A stretch of DNA of 64,000 nucleotides from Rivibacter sp049446155. Its GTDB lineage: Bacteria; Pseudomonadota; Gammaproteobacteria; Burkholderiales; Burkholderiaceae_C. The notes under the pieces were generated by a model. It did not search any database and was not told where the DNA came from. It saw only the letters and a list, made by a program, of their open reading frames with translations. Positions within the stretch are counted from its first letter, which is position 1. Each line of letters opens with the position of its first letter. A program made the translations under genes and the position numbers. Shown piece after piece: positions 18,574 to 28,527 of the stretch. The stretch covers positions 186,001 through 250,000 of the forward strand of contig NZ_JBMSEE010000006.1 in NCBI RefSeq assembly GCF_049446155.1. Direction: 5' to 3'.

Positions 18574-19458
18574 GTGAACGACACGAGAGACAAGCTGGCC
18601 GAGCGGAAGCTCGAAACGAGGCCGGCCGGCGCGAAGAGCGCGACGAGACGCGATCCCCTGGCGCTGGCGCTGCGCCAGGCGATCGAAACCGACCGATTGA
18701 CGGTGGCCTACCAGCCCGAGGTCAGCGAAGCCGGCGACCTGCTCGGCTTCGAGGCGCTGGCGCGCTGGCACTGGGCGGGCGTCGGCAACGTGCCGCCGTC
18801 GGTCTTCGTGCCGATCGCTCAGCGCAACGGCCTGATGCGCGCGCTCACCGTGCGCGTCATCGAGCAGGCGCTGGGCCAGCTGGCGGCGTGGCAGCGCGCC
18901 GGGCTGGCGGCGCCGCGCGTGTCGATCAACGTGGCGCCGTGCGATCTGGAGAGCGACGACTTCGTCGTCATGCTGATGTCGGCGCTGCGCCGCCATCGCG
19001 TCGAGGCGCGCCACATCGTGCTGGAGATCACCGAGAAGATGCCGTTCGCGCGCCACGCGCGGGCGCGCCAGGTGCTCGAGAGCCTGCGCCGCGCCGGCGT
19101 GTGCATCGCGCTCGACGACTTCGGCACCGGCTACTCGGCGCTGGCGATGCTCACCGAGCTGCCGCTCGACACGCTCAAGATCGACCGCGGCTTCCTCGCC
19201 GGCGTGCCCGGCGATGCGCGGCGCGAGCAGTTGATGCACGCGGTGATCGAACTGGGCCGCGCGATCGGGCTGCGCGTCGTGGTCGAGGGCGTGGAGCTTG
19301 CGGCGCAGTTCGCCTGGCTGGCCGGACGCGGCATCGACGGCTTCCAGGGCCACCTGTTCCACGTGCCGGCCACAGGCGAGCACTGGAGCGCGGTGCTGCG
19401 CGAGGAGCGCATGCGCCCGCGCGGCTGGGAAGCCACCGCGCCGCTGCCGCTGGGCTGA
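18574..19458 (+). CDS. EAL-domain cyclic-di-GMP phosphodiesterase
   Basis: Stand-alone EAL protein of 294 residues with no transmembrane or sensory domain, so it is expected in the cytoplasm. The catalytic set looks complete: FEALARW with E-A-L at residues 60-62, SINVAP, IVLEITEK, DDFGTGYSAL near residue 180, LKIDRGF, VVVEGVE and the late FQGHLF glutamine. It should therefore hydrolyse c-di-GMP to pGpG. The start is GTG, 21 bases after the lipoprotein stop. Placement behind two surface lipoproteins and before an AraC regulator suggests a link between c-di-GMP level and surface properties, which is inference. Confidence 0.93.
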   Translation: MNDTRDKLAERKLETRPAGAKSATRRDPLALALRQAIETDRLTVAYQPEVSEAGDLLGFEALARWHWAGVGNVPPSVFVPIAQRNGLMRALTVRVIEQALGQLAAWQRAGLAAPRVSINVAPCDLESDDFVVMLMSALRRHRVEARHIVLEITEKMPFARHARARQVLESLRRAGVCIALDDFGTGYSALAMLTELPLDTLKIDRGFLAGVPGDARREQLMHAVIELGRAIGLRVVVEGVELAAQFAWLAGRGIDGFQGHLFHVPATGEHWSAVLREERMRPRGWEATAPLPLG

Positions 19459-19487
19459 GGCCGCGCTTTCGCGCCTTTCGTTTTCTC

Positions 19488-20462
19488 GTGAAGTTGCATG
19501 TCTTGCCGCCGTCGGCGGCGCTGGCCGAGCACGTGCTGTTCTACGTCGCGCGCCGCCGCGAGCGTGCCGACGGCGTGGCGACCGGCGACGCGCCGCCGTG
19601 GGTGGCGCGCTTTCCGGCGCACATGTACTCGGCGCTGACCATCGTGCATCGCGGCGAGCTGAGCCATTCGCTCACGCGGCGCAGGTTGCCGGCGACCTCG
19701 CTGTCGGGGGCGATGTCGGTCGCGACGCTGTGCGAGTACGCGCAGGCACCCGAGACCACGGTGGTCGTGTTCAAGCCCGGGCGCCTGGCCGATTTCTGCC
19801 GCCTGCCCGCCTCGGAGCTGAGCGACCGCTGGGTCGACACCAATGCGGTGTTCTCGCTGGCCGAGCAGATGGAGATCGACGACCGCATGGCCGCGCAGCC
19901 CACGCTGGCGCGCCAGATCATGGTGCTCGAGCAGCTGCTCGAACGGCGCTTCGCGGCCGGCGCCGACGGCGAGGCCGCGCGCCTGGCGCGCGCGGTGCGC
20001 GAGGGCGCGTGGCGCATCGCACGCATGCGCGTGAGCGAACTGGCCGACGCCTTCGGCTGGACGCCGCGGCGGCTCGAGCGGCGTTTCCAGTCGACCTTCG
20101 GCGTCACGCCCAAGATGCTGGTGCGCCTGGCGCGCTTGCAGCTCGCGCTCGCGCTGCTGCAGCGCGCGAGCCTGGCGGGCCACGGTCATGGCAACGGCAA
20201 CGGCAATGGCAACGGCGGCGGCGCGATCGCCGCCGTCGCGGCGCAGGCGGGCTTTGCCGACCCGTCGCACCTGGCGCGCGAGGTGAGGGCGCTGGCCGGC
20301 CTGGCGCCTTCGCAGCTGGCGCAGGCGCTCGCGCGACCGGACGGCGCGGCCAACTGGGCCTTCTCGGTACCGCAGGACAGCCTGCTGCCGCTGGCGCTGG
20401 ACGGAGCTCCCACGCTCACTGCGTTCGCTGCCCCCGCAGGGGCTGGCCGTCCTAGGTTTTAG
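19488..20462 (+). CDS. AraC family transcriptional regulator with hexanucleotide-repeat insertion
   Basis: Regulator of 324 residues with a GTG start chosen 29 bases after the EAL gene. The C-terminal AraC DNA-binding domain is recognisable: MRVSELADAFGWTPRRLERRF and FGVTPKMLVRLARLQLALALL form the first helix-turn-helix, and AAVAAQAGFADPSHLAREV the second. Between them is an unusual insertion GHGHGNGNGNGNGGG encoded by tandem GGCAAC-type hexamers. The last 20 or so residues are encoded by a dispersed intergenic repeat that the reading frame enters, so the native C-terminus may have been shorter. The N-terminal domain resembles the ligand or dimer domain of DUF6597-type AraC proteins. The inducer and targets are unknown. 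Confidence 0.85.
   Translation: MKLHVLPPSAALAEHVLFYVARRRERADGVATGDAPPWVARFPAHMYSALTIVHRGELSHSLTRRRLPATSLSGAMSVATLCEYAQAPETTVVVFKPGRLADFCRLPASELSDRWVDTNAVFSLAEQMEIDDRMAAQPTLARQIMVLEQLLERRFAAGADGEAARLARAVREGAWRIARMRVSELADAFGWTPRRLERRFQSTFGVTPKMLVRLARLQLALALLQRASLAGHGHGNGNGNGNGGGAIAAVAAQAGFADPSHLAREVRALAGLAPSQLAQALARPDGAANWAFSVPQDSLLPLALDGAPTLTAFAAPAGAGRPRF
20179..20222 (+). repeat. Short tandem repeat (GGCAAC hexamers) inside the AraC-type gene
   Basis: Imperfect tandem copies of GGCAAC/GGCAAT encode alternating Gly-His and Gly-Asn residues. The unit length keeps the reading frame when copies are gained or lost, so length variation would change the linker between the two helix-turn-helix motifs without truncation. 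Confidence 0.8.
20407..20447 (+). repeat. Dispersed Burkholderiales-type intergenic repeat, copy B, 5' part
   Basis: CCCACGCTCACT-GTTCGCTGCCCCC matches, in opposite orientation, the repeat between fbp and pepN. Here it runs into the 3' end of the AraC-type coding sequence and supplies its last codons. A second piece of the same repeat (19 bases, CTTGGGGCGGCCCTGCGGC) lies further on at 20672-20690. Confidence 0.7.
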
Positions 20463-20699
20463 GAGGTTGTTTCCTCTGCCTTCGTGGCGCACTTCTTTGC
20501 TTTGCGAGGGCTGGTGCGTGGGACAGGCTGCGCGCGGCGGGCCGTCGTGGGCTTAGCGGAGGCGGTCGGCGCGTGGCGCCGACTGCCGAACCTGAGCGCA
20601 CCCGCCGGCCTGCCCGCTGCCTTGCGGCTGACGCAAACCCAACCGCGAAACAACCTGTTGAACGTTCACATCTTGGGGCGGCCCTGCGGCCGGCCGCCT

Positions 20700-21176
20700 T
20701 CAGCCGCCCTTGCCGCCGCGCGGCGCCCGGCTTTGCTCGTTGTTCAGGTGCACGAACTTGCGCAGCAGGCGCATGAACTCGTCGCGCTCGGAGGGCGTGA
20801 GGCTCGCCATCATCGCGTCGCACATGCGGTGCACGCCGGGCACCAGCTCGGCCAGCAGCTGCTCGCCGGCCGGCGTCAGCAGCAGCCGGCGCTGGCGCCG
20901 GGGCAGCAGCTCGCGAACGATCAGACCCTTGGCCTCGAGGCGCGCGGCCGTTTCGGCGGTGGTCGAGTTGTCCAGCGCGATCTCCTGCGCGAGCGTGACC
21001 TGGTCGAGCCCCGGCTTCTCCTGCAGCGTGCGCAGGATCGCGTACTGGATCGGCGTCGCGCCCGTGCCGACGATGTCGACGAACATCGAGACGGCGATCT
21101 GGTGCGCGCGGCGGATCAGGTGCCCCGGCTGATCGTGGAGATCGATCGACAGCGGATCGGCGGACGGCTTGGGCAT
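20700..21176 (-). CDS. MarR family transcriptional regulator of the Rieske oxygenase operon
   Basis: A 158-residue winged-helix regulator. The MarR core is visible: QYAILRTLQEKPGLDQVTLA, NSTTAETAARLEAKGLIVRE as recognition helix, RRLLLTPAGEQLL as the wing, and flanking dimerisation helices. I take the ATG at 21176, giving MPKPSADPLS and a normal MarR length; an in-frame ATG at 21341 would add 55 low-complexity residues and lie inside the palindrome. It is divergent from the VanA-like gene, and the large inverted repeat between them is the obvious binding site. Derepression by an aromatic acid such as vanillate is likely from known MarR biology and context, but the ligand is inferred. Confidence 0.9.
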   Translation of the reverse strand: MPKPSADPLSIDLHDQPGHLIRRAHQIAVSMFVDIVGTGATPIQYAILRTLQEKPGLDQVTLAQEIALDNSTTAETAARLEAKGLIVRELLPRRQRRLLLTPAGEQLLAELVPGVHRMCDAMMASLTPSERDEFMRLLRKFVHLNNEQSRAPRGGKGG

Positions 21177-21304
21177 GAGCGGGGGCGAGGGCGAACGCGT
21201 CGAGGAAACGCCGGGTGATTCTCGGCCAGGCGCGGCGTGGCGCCGGCGCGCGCGAGCGGGCGTGGCGGGGCTGCGGCTCAGGGGATGTCCGGAGGTCGGG
21301 TGGC

Positions 21305-21354
21305 TTGAACTTCGTCCCATCTTACGTACACTGAACGTCATTCAGTATACGTAA
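21305..21354 (+). promoter_or_regulatory. Rieske oxygenase promoter with long MarR-type palindrome
   Basis: TTACGTACACTGAA (21322-21335) and TTCAGTATACGTAA (21341-21354) are inverted arms that match at 13 of 14 positions around a five-base centre. TTGAAC at 21305-21310 and TACACT at 21327-21332 (spacing 16) make a plausible promoter for the oxygenase gene, with the -10 box inside the left arm. Binding here would block the promoter. Confidence 0.75.
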
Positions 21355-21376
21355 TCAAAAGACACCGGAGACCCTG

Positions 21377-22426
21377 ATGTTTGCAAAGAACACCTGGTAC
21401 GTGGCCGCCCGGTCCGAGGAGCTCGACGGCGGCAAGCCGCTCGGGCGCAAGGTCTGCAACGAGGCCATCGTCTTCTATCGCCAGGCCGACGGCACACCCG
21501 CGGCGGTGGAGGACTTCTGCCCGCACCGCGGCGCGCCGCTGTCGCTGGGCTTCGTGCATGAAGGCCGGCTCGTGTGCGGCTACCACGGCCTCGAGATGGG
21601 CTGCGACGGCCAGGTCGTCGCGATGCCGGGCCAGCGCGTGCGGGGCTTTCCGTGCATCAGGAGCTACGCGGTCGCCGAGCGGCACGGCTTCGTCTGGGTC
21701 TGGCCGGGCGACAAGGCTCGCGCCGATGCCTCGCTGATCCCGAGCTTCCACTGGGCCGGCAATGCCGAGTGGGCCTACGGCGGCGGCTACTACCACGTGA
21801 AGGCCGACTACCGGCTGATGATCGACAACCTGATGGACCTCACGCACGAGACCTACGTGCACGCCAACTCCATCGGCCAGAAGGAGATCGACGAGACGCC
21901 TTGCACGACCAAGGTCGACGGCGATCACGTCGTCACCAGCCGCTTCATGCACGGCATCGAGGCGCCGCCGTTCTGGAAGCTCGCGCTGCGCGGCCACGGC
22001 CTGCCCGACGACGGCCCGGTGGACCGCTGGCAGATCTGCCACTTCACGCCGCCCACGCACGTGATGATCGAAGTCGGCGTCGCGCTGCAGGGCCACGGCG
22101 GCTACGACGCGAGCGCCGACAAGAAGGTCTCGGCGGTCGTGGTCGACTTCATCACGCCCGAGACCGAGACCTCGCACCACTACTTCTGGGGCATGGCGCG
22201 CCACTTCCAGCCGCACGACGCCGCGCTGACGCAGGCGATCCGCGAGGGCCAGGGCCGCATCTTCGGCGAGGACATGGAGATGCTCGAGCGCCAGCAGGCC
22301 AACCTGAGCGCCTGGCCCGAGCGCAAGCTGCTGGCGCTCAACATCGATGCGGGCGGCGTGCAGTCGCGGCGCGTCATCGAGCGGCTGCTGGCGGCCGAGG
22401 CGAGCACGCACACGACCGCGCCATGA
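21377..22426 (+). CDS. vanA: Rieske non-haem iron oxygenase, vanillate O-demethylase oxygenase-like
   Basis: Terminal oxygenase of 349 residues. The Rieske cluster ligands are Cys48, His50, Cys67 and His70 in CPHRGAPLSLGF and CGYHGLEM. The mononuclear iron site follows in DNLMDLTHETYVHANS near residues 151-166. Length and N-terminus (MFAKNTWYVAA) match VanA-type oxygenases, which remove O-methyl groups from vanillate with NADH and O2 and yield protocatechuate and formaldehyde. Related enzymes act on isovanillate, toluenesulfonate or dicamba, so the substrate is not certain. It is preceded by a MarR palindrome and overlaps the reductase gene by four bases. A purine-rich GGAGA lies just upstream as ribosome site. 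Confidence 0.82.
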   Translation: MFAKNTWYVAARSEELDGGKPLGRKVCNEAIVFYRQADGTPAAVEDFCPHRGAPLSLGFVHEGRLVCGYHGLEMGCDGQVVAMPGQRVRGFPCIRSYAVAERHGFVWVWPGDKARADASLIPSFHWAGNAEWAYGGGYYHVKADYRLMIDNLMDLTHETYVHANSIGQKEIDETPCTTKVDGDHVVTSRFMHGIEAPPFWKLALRGHGLPDDGPVDRWQICHFTPPTHVMIEVGVALQGHGGYDASADKKVSAVVVDFITPETETSHHYFWGMARHFQPHDAALTQAIREGQGRIFGEDMEMLERQQANLSAWPERKLLALNIDAGGVQSRRVIERLLAAEASTHTTAP

Positions 22427-23394
22427 GCACCACGGCAACGCTGCGCGTGCGCGTCGCGCGCAAGGCCCTCGAGGCCGAGGACATCTGCAGCCTCGAGCTG
22501 GTGGCCGCGGACGGCGGCGCGCTGCCGCCGTTCACGGCAGGCGCGCACATCGACGTCCACCTGCCGGGCGGGCTCGTGCGCCAGTACTCGCTGTGCAACG
22601 ACCCGCGCGAGTCGCAGCGCTACCGGATCGCGGTCCTGCGCGAGGCCGCCTCGCGGGGCGGCTCGCAGGCGGTGCACGACGCGCTGCGAGAAGGCGACGT
22701 GCTCACGATCGGCGCGCCGCGCAATCACTTCGAGCTCAGCGGCGAGGGCGAACGCGCGCTGCTGCTGGCCGGCGGCATCGGCATCACGCCCATCCTGTGC
22801 ATGGCCGAGCGGCTCGCGGCGACCGGCACGCCGTTCGAGCTGCACTACGCGACGCGCTCGCGTGCGCGCACGGCGTTTCTCGATCGCATCGGCAGTGCCG
22901 CCTTCGCGTCGCAGGTGCGCTTTCACTTCGACGACGGTCCCGCCGCGCAGCGGCTCGACCTGGCCGCCGTGCTGGCTCAGCCGCGCGCGGGCACGCATCT
23001 CTACGTCTGCGGTCCCAAGGGTTTCATCGACGCCGTGCTCGCCACCGCGCGCGCCGCCGGCTGGCGCGAGCCGCAGCTGCACTGGGAGTTCTTCGCCGGC
23101 GCGGAGGTCGCGGCGCGCGACGGCGACGCCGCGTTCGAGGTCGAGCTCGCGAGCTCGGGCCGCGTGATCGCGGTGCCTGCCGGGCTGAGCGTCGTGCAGG
23201 CGCTGGCGCAAGCCGGCGTCGAGGTGATGGTGTCGTGCGAGCAGGGCGTGTGCGGCACCTGCCTCACGCGCGTGCTGCAAGGCGAAGTGGAGCACCGCGA
23301 CAGCTACCTCACGCCCGACGAGCAGGCGGCCCACGACCAGTTCACGCCGTGCTGTTCGCGCGCGAGGTCGGCGCGGCTGGTGCTCGACCTTTGA
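22423..23394 (+). CDS. vanB: Oxidoreductase of the Rieske oxygenase system, vanillate O-demethylase reductase-like
   Basis: A 323-residue electron-transfer protein of the phthalate dioxygenase reductase class. An N-terminal flavin domain contains RQYSLCNDP, a nucleotide-binding domain has LLLAGGIGITPILCMAERL and YVCGPKGFIDAV, and a C-terminal plant-type 2Fe-2S ferredoxin domain has CEQGVCGTC near residues 272-280 plus a final cysteine in FTPCCS. It passes electrons from NADH to the oxygenase encoded just upstream, with ATGA overlap. Its stop lies only seven bases from the convergent kinase gene end, with no hairpin between them. Confidence 0.87.
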   Translation: MSTTATLRVRVARKALEAEDICSLELVAADGGALPPFTAGAHIDVHLPGGLVRQYSLCNDPRESQRYRIAVLREAASRGGSQAVHDALREGDVLTIGAPRNHFELSGEGERALLLAGGIGITPILCMAERLAATGTPFELHYATRSRARTAFLDRIGSAAFASQVRFHFDDGPAAQRLDLAAVLAQPRAGTHLYVCGPKGFIDAVLATARAAGWREPQLHWEFFAGAEVAARDGDAAFEVELASSGRVIAVPAGLSVVQALAQAGVEVMVSCEQGVCGTCLTRVLQGEVEHRDSYLTPDEQAAHDQFTPCCSRARSARLVLDL

Positions 23395-23401
23395 GCGAGC
23401 G

Positions 23402-26611
<3,210 letters not shown>

Positions 26612-26871
26612 CCTGCAGCATGGGATCGCCGTTCGTTGCGGATCGTCGTCCGCGAGAACCGTCCGGCAGCCTGGCGCCGACCCTACGCTGGAGTCCGGCG
26701 GCTGTCCAGACGAGGCATTCCTCCAACCAGTGGAATCGTGACGACCCGGCGCCCACGGCAGCCGGTGTCGGGCTGACCGACATCCAAGCGAACCGAACCC
26801 GGCAGGGTCGGTGAACGGCCTAGGGCGTGGGCCCGATCGCGGCGCGAAGGGCCGCGCGCTAGCCTTGTGCC

Positions 26872-27432
26872 ATGGACGCGCATGGACCCGCCGTGGCGAT
26901 CGAGCCGCTCGGGCGCGAGCATCTCGATGCGATGGTGGCCTTCGTGCGGGCCAACCGGCGCGCGTTCGAGCAGTTCAACGAGCCGCTGCCCGCTGCCTGC
27001 TACGGCCACCAGCGCCTGCGCGCGATGCTCGCGGCGTGCGTCGACGAGGTGCGCGCGGGCACGACGTGCTGCCTGGTGGCCCGCAAGCTGTGCGGCCGCG
27101 CCATCGTCGGGCGCGCGGTGATGAAGGCGTGGCAGACCGAGCCGGCGAGCGCGACGATCGCCTTCCAGACCGACCGCCTGCATCTGGGCGCCGGGGTCGC
27201 GTCGGCGCTGGTGGGCGCGCTGATCGACGTGGCCGAGCGCTCGGGCGTTGGCCACCTCGACGCCATCGCGACCGAGGACAACCACGCCTCGCTGCACATC
27301 CTCGAGAAGCACGGCTTCCGGCGGCTGGACGAGCCCGTGCGGATGCGGCTGCGGCGCGGCGTGGTGGACTGCGTCGCGCTGAGGCTGAGCACCGACGCTC
27401 AGCCGGCCCGCTTCTTCACCGCGACCGCGTAG
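26872..27432 (+). CDS. GNAT family N-acetyltransferase
   Basis: A 186-residue acyltransferase of the GNAT superfamily, RimJ/RimL-like in layout. The N-terminal VAIEPLGREHLDAMVAFVRANR strand-helix, the central AFQTDRLHLGAGVASALVGALID acetyl-CoA-binding helix and HASLHILEKHGFRRLDEPVR near the end are typical. The pyrophosphate loop is less canonical (HLGAGV instead of RGKGIG), so the substrate class cannot be guessed. Its 3' end overlaps the convergent metalloprotease gene by 34 bases. It could acetylate a protein N-terminus or a small amine. Confidence 0.8.
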   Translation: MDAHGPAVAIEPLGREHLDAMVAFVRANRRAFEQFNEPLPAACYGHQRLRAMLAACVDEVRAGTTCCLVARKLCGRAIVGRAVMKAWQTEPASATIAFQTDRLHLGAGVASALVGALIDVAERSGVGHLDAIATEDNHASLHILEKHGFRRLDEPVRMRLRRGVVDCVALRLSTDAQPARFFTATA

Positions 27433-28502
27433 CTGCCGATCCCGCCCGGCTGCTTGTGCCTGACCGTCAGCCAGTGCTCGCCGGGCAGCAGCTTGCGCAC
27501 GATGCGCGCGTTGCGGCCGCGGCCGCGGTCGTCGTCGAACGCGAGTACGGCGCCGGGGTCGTTCGGCCCGTGCAGCGTGAGCAAGGTGTCGGTCGGGCCT
27601 TCGGTGGTCATGATGTAGGTCGCCGCCTGCGGCACGACGAAGCGGTAGGTGTCGACCTCGCCCGCGCCGGCCAGGTCGGCCTGCAGCGGCGCGGCGCCCA
27701 CCGTCAGCTCGGTGACCGCCGGCCGGTCCCTCGGGTATTGCCGGCGCGCGTAGTCGATGTCGATCGGCGACAGCTCGGTGTTCCAGCCGATCGCGAAGCT
27801 GCCCACGGTCAGGGCATCGGGCACCGCGTACTGCATGATCGAAGTCGGGTCGAACGCGCTGTGGTTGGTGCTGTCCTCGGCGTAGACCTCGAAGATGTTG
27901 AAGTCGACGTCCGCCTGGCTCCAGCCCTGCTGGGCGTAGTAGGCATAGACCTTGGGCTTGTCCCAGGGGATCTGCCCCTGCGCCGCCGGGTTCTGGTGCT
28001 CGTGGATCATGCCCAGCGCATGGCCGAACTCGTGGCGCACGACGCGCTGGTACTCGCGCAGCGAGGTGTCGGCCTCGAGCCAGCCGTAGTTCATCGTCGG
28101 CTCGGCGGCCGGCACGACGAGCGCGTCGGTGCCCATCGTCGACCACGAGAAGCCCTTCTCGGCGAAGCTGATGCGGATCTCGGCCGCACCGTCGCTGACG
28201 AACTCGAGCTTCAGGTTGGCGTGGTCCTGCCACTCCTTGGCGATGGCCTCCACCTTGGCCTTCACGGCCGCCTCGCCGTCGAGGAAGCGACAGCGCAGGC
28301 GCCGGCCGTTCTCCCACAGCTTGAGGATCTCGAATGCGGCACGCGCGCGCCGCGGGCCCATCGTCGGGCCGCGCAGCACGGTGACGCGGGTGTTGTCCAC
28401 GCGCTCGTGCACCGCCACGGCGTCCGGTGCGTCGAGCGGCCCCGAGCGCAGCCCCGTCAGCCCGGGCACGAACGGCGAGCAGATCTTGCAGGTGGTGGTC
28501 AT
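27399..28502 (-). CDS. Astacin-like M12 metallopeptidase with C-terminal pre-peptidase-type domain
   Basis: A 367-residue zinc endopeptidase. The metzincin motif HEFGHALGMIHEH with three zinc histidines lies near residues 157-169, and the Met-turn SIMQYAVP follows about 50 residues later. The N-terminal part (VKAKVEAIAKEWQDHANLK and IRISFAEKGFSW) matches the astacin pro/catalytic fold. The C-terminal 90 residues (VDTYRFVVPQAATYIMTTE, GPNDPGAVLAFDDD) look like a PPC domain, often removed after secretion. No signal peptide is visible; the N-terminus instead has CKICSPF. It is the last gene of the eight-gene operon; AGGAGG stands 5 bases before its ATG. A maturation protease for the upstream large proteins is an attractive but unproven role. 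Confidence 0.88.
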   Translation of the reverse strand: MTTTCKICSPFVPGLTGLRSGPLDAPDAVAVHERVDNTRVTVLRGPTMGPRRARAAFEILKLWENGRRLRCRFLDGEAAVKAKVEAIAKEWQDHANLKLEFVSDGAAEIRISFAEKGFSWSTMGTDALVVPAAEPTMNYGWLEADTSLREYQRVVRHEFGHALGMIHEHQNPAAQGQIPWDKPKVYAYYAQQGWSQADVDFNIFEVYAEDSTNHSAFDPTSIMQYAVPDALTVGSFAIGWNTELSPIDIDYARRQYPRDRPAVTELTVGAAPLQADLAGAGEVDTYRFVVPQAATYIMTTEGPTDTLLTLHGPNDPGAVLAFDDDRGRGRNARIVRKLLPGEHWLTVRHKQPGGIGSYAVAVKKRAG

Positions 28503-28527
28503 GTCGTCCTCCTAGCGTTAACAGGCC

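Noticed and set aside
21177..21341. Longer MarR start at 21341
   Set aside because: The added 55 residues are low-complexity Pro/Ser/Arg and overlap the regulatory palindrome; the ATG at 21176 gives a normal family length.
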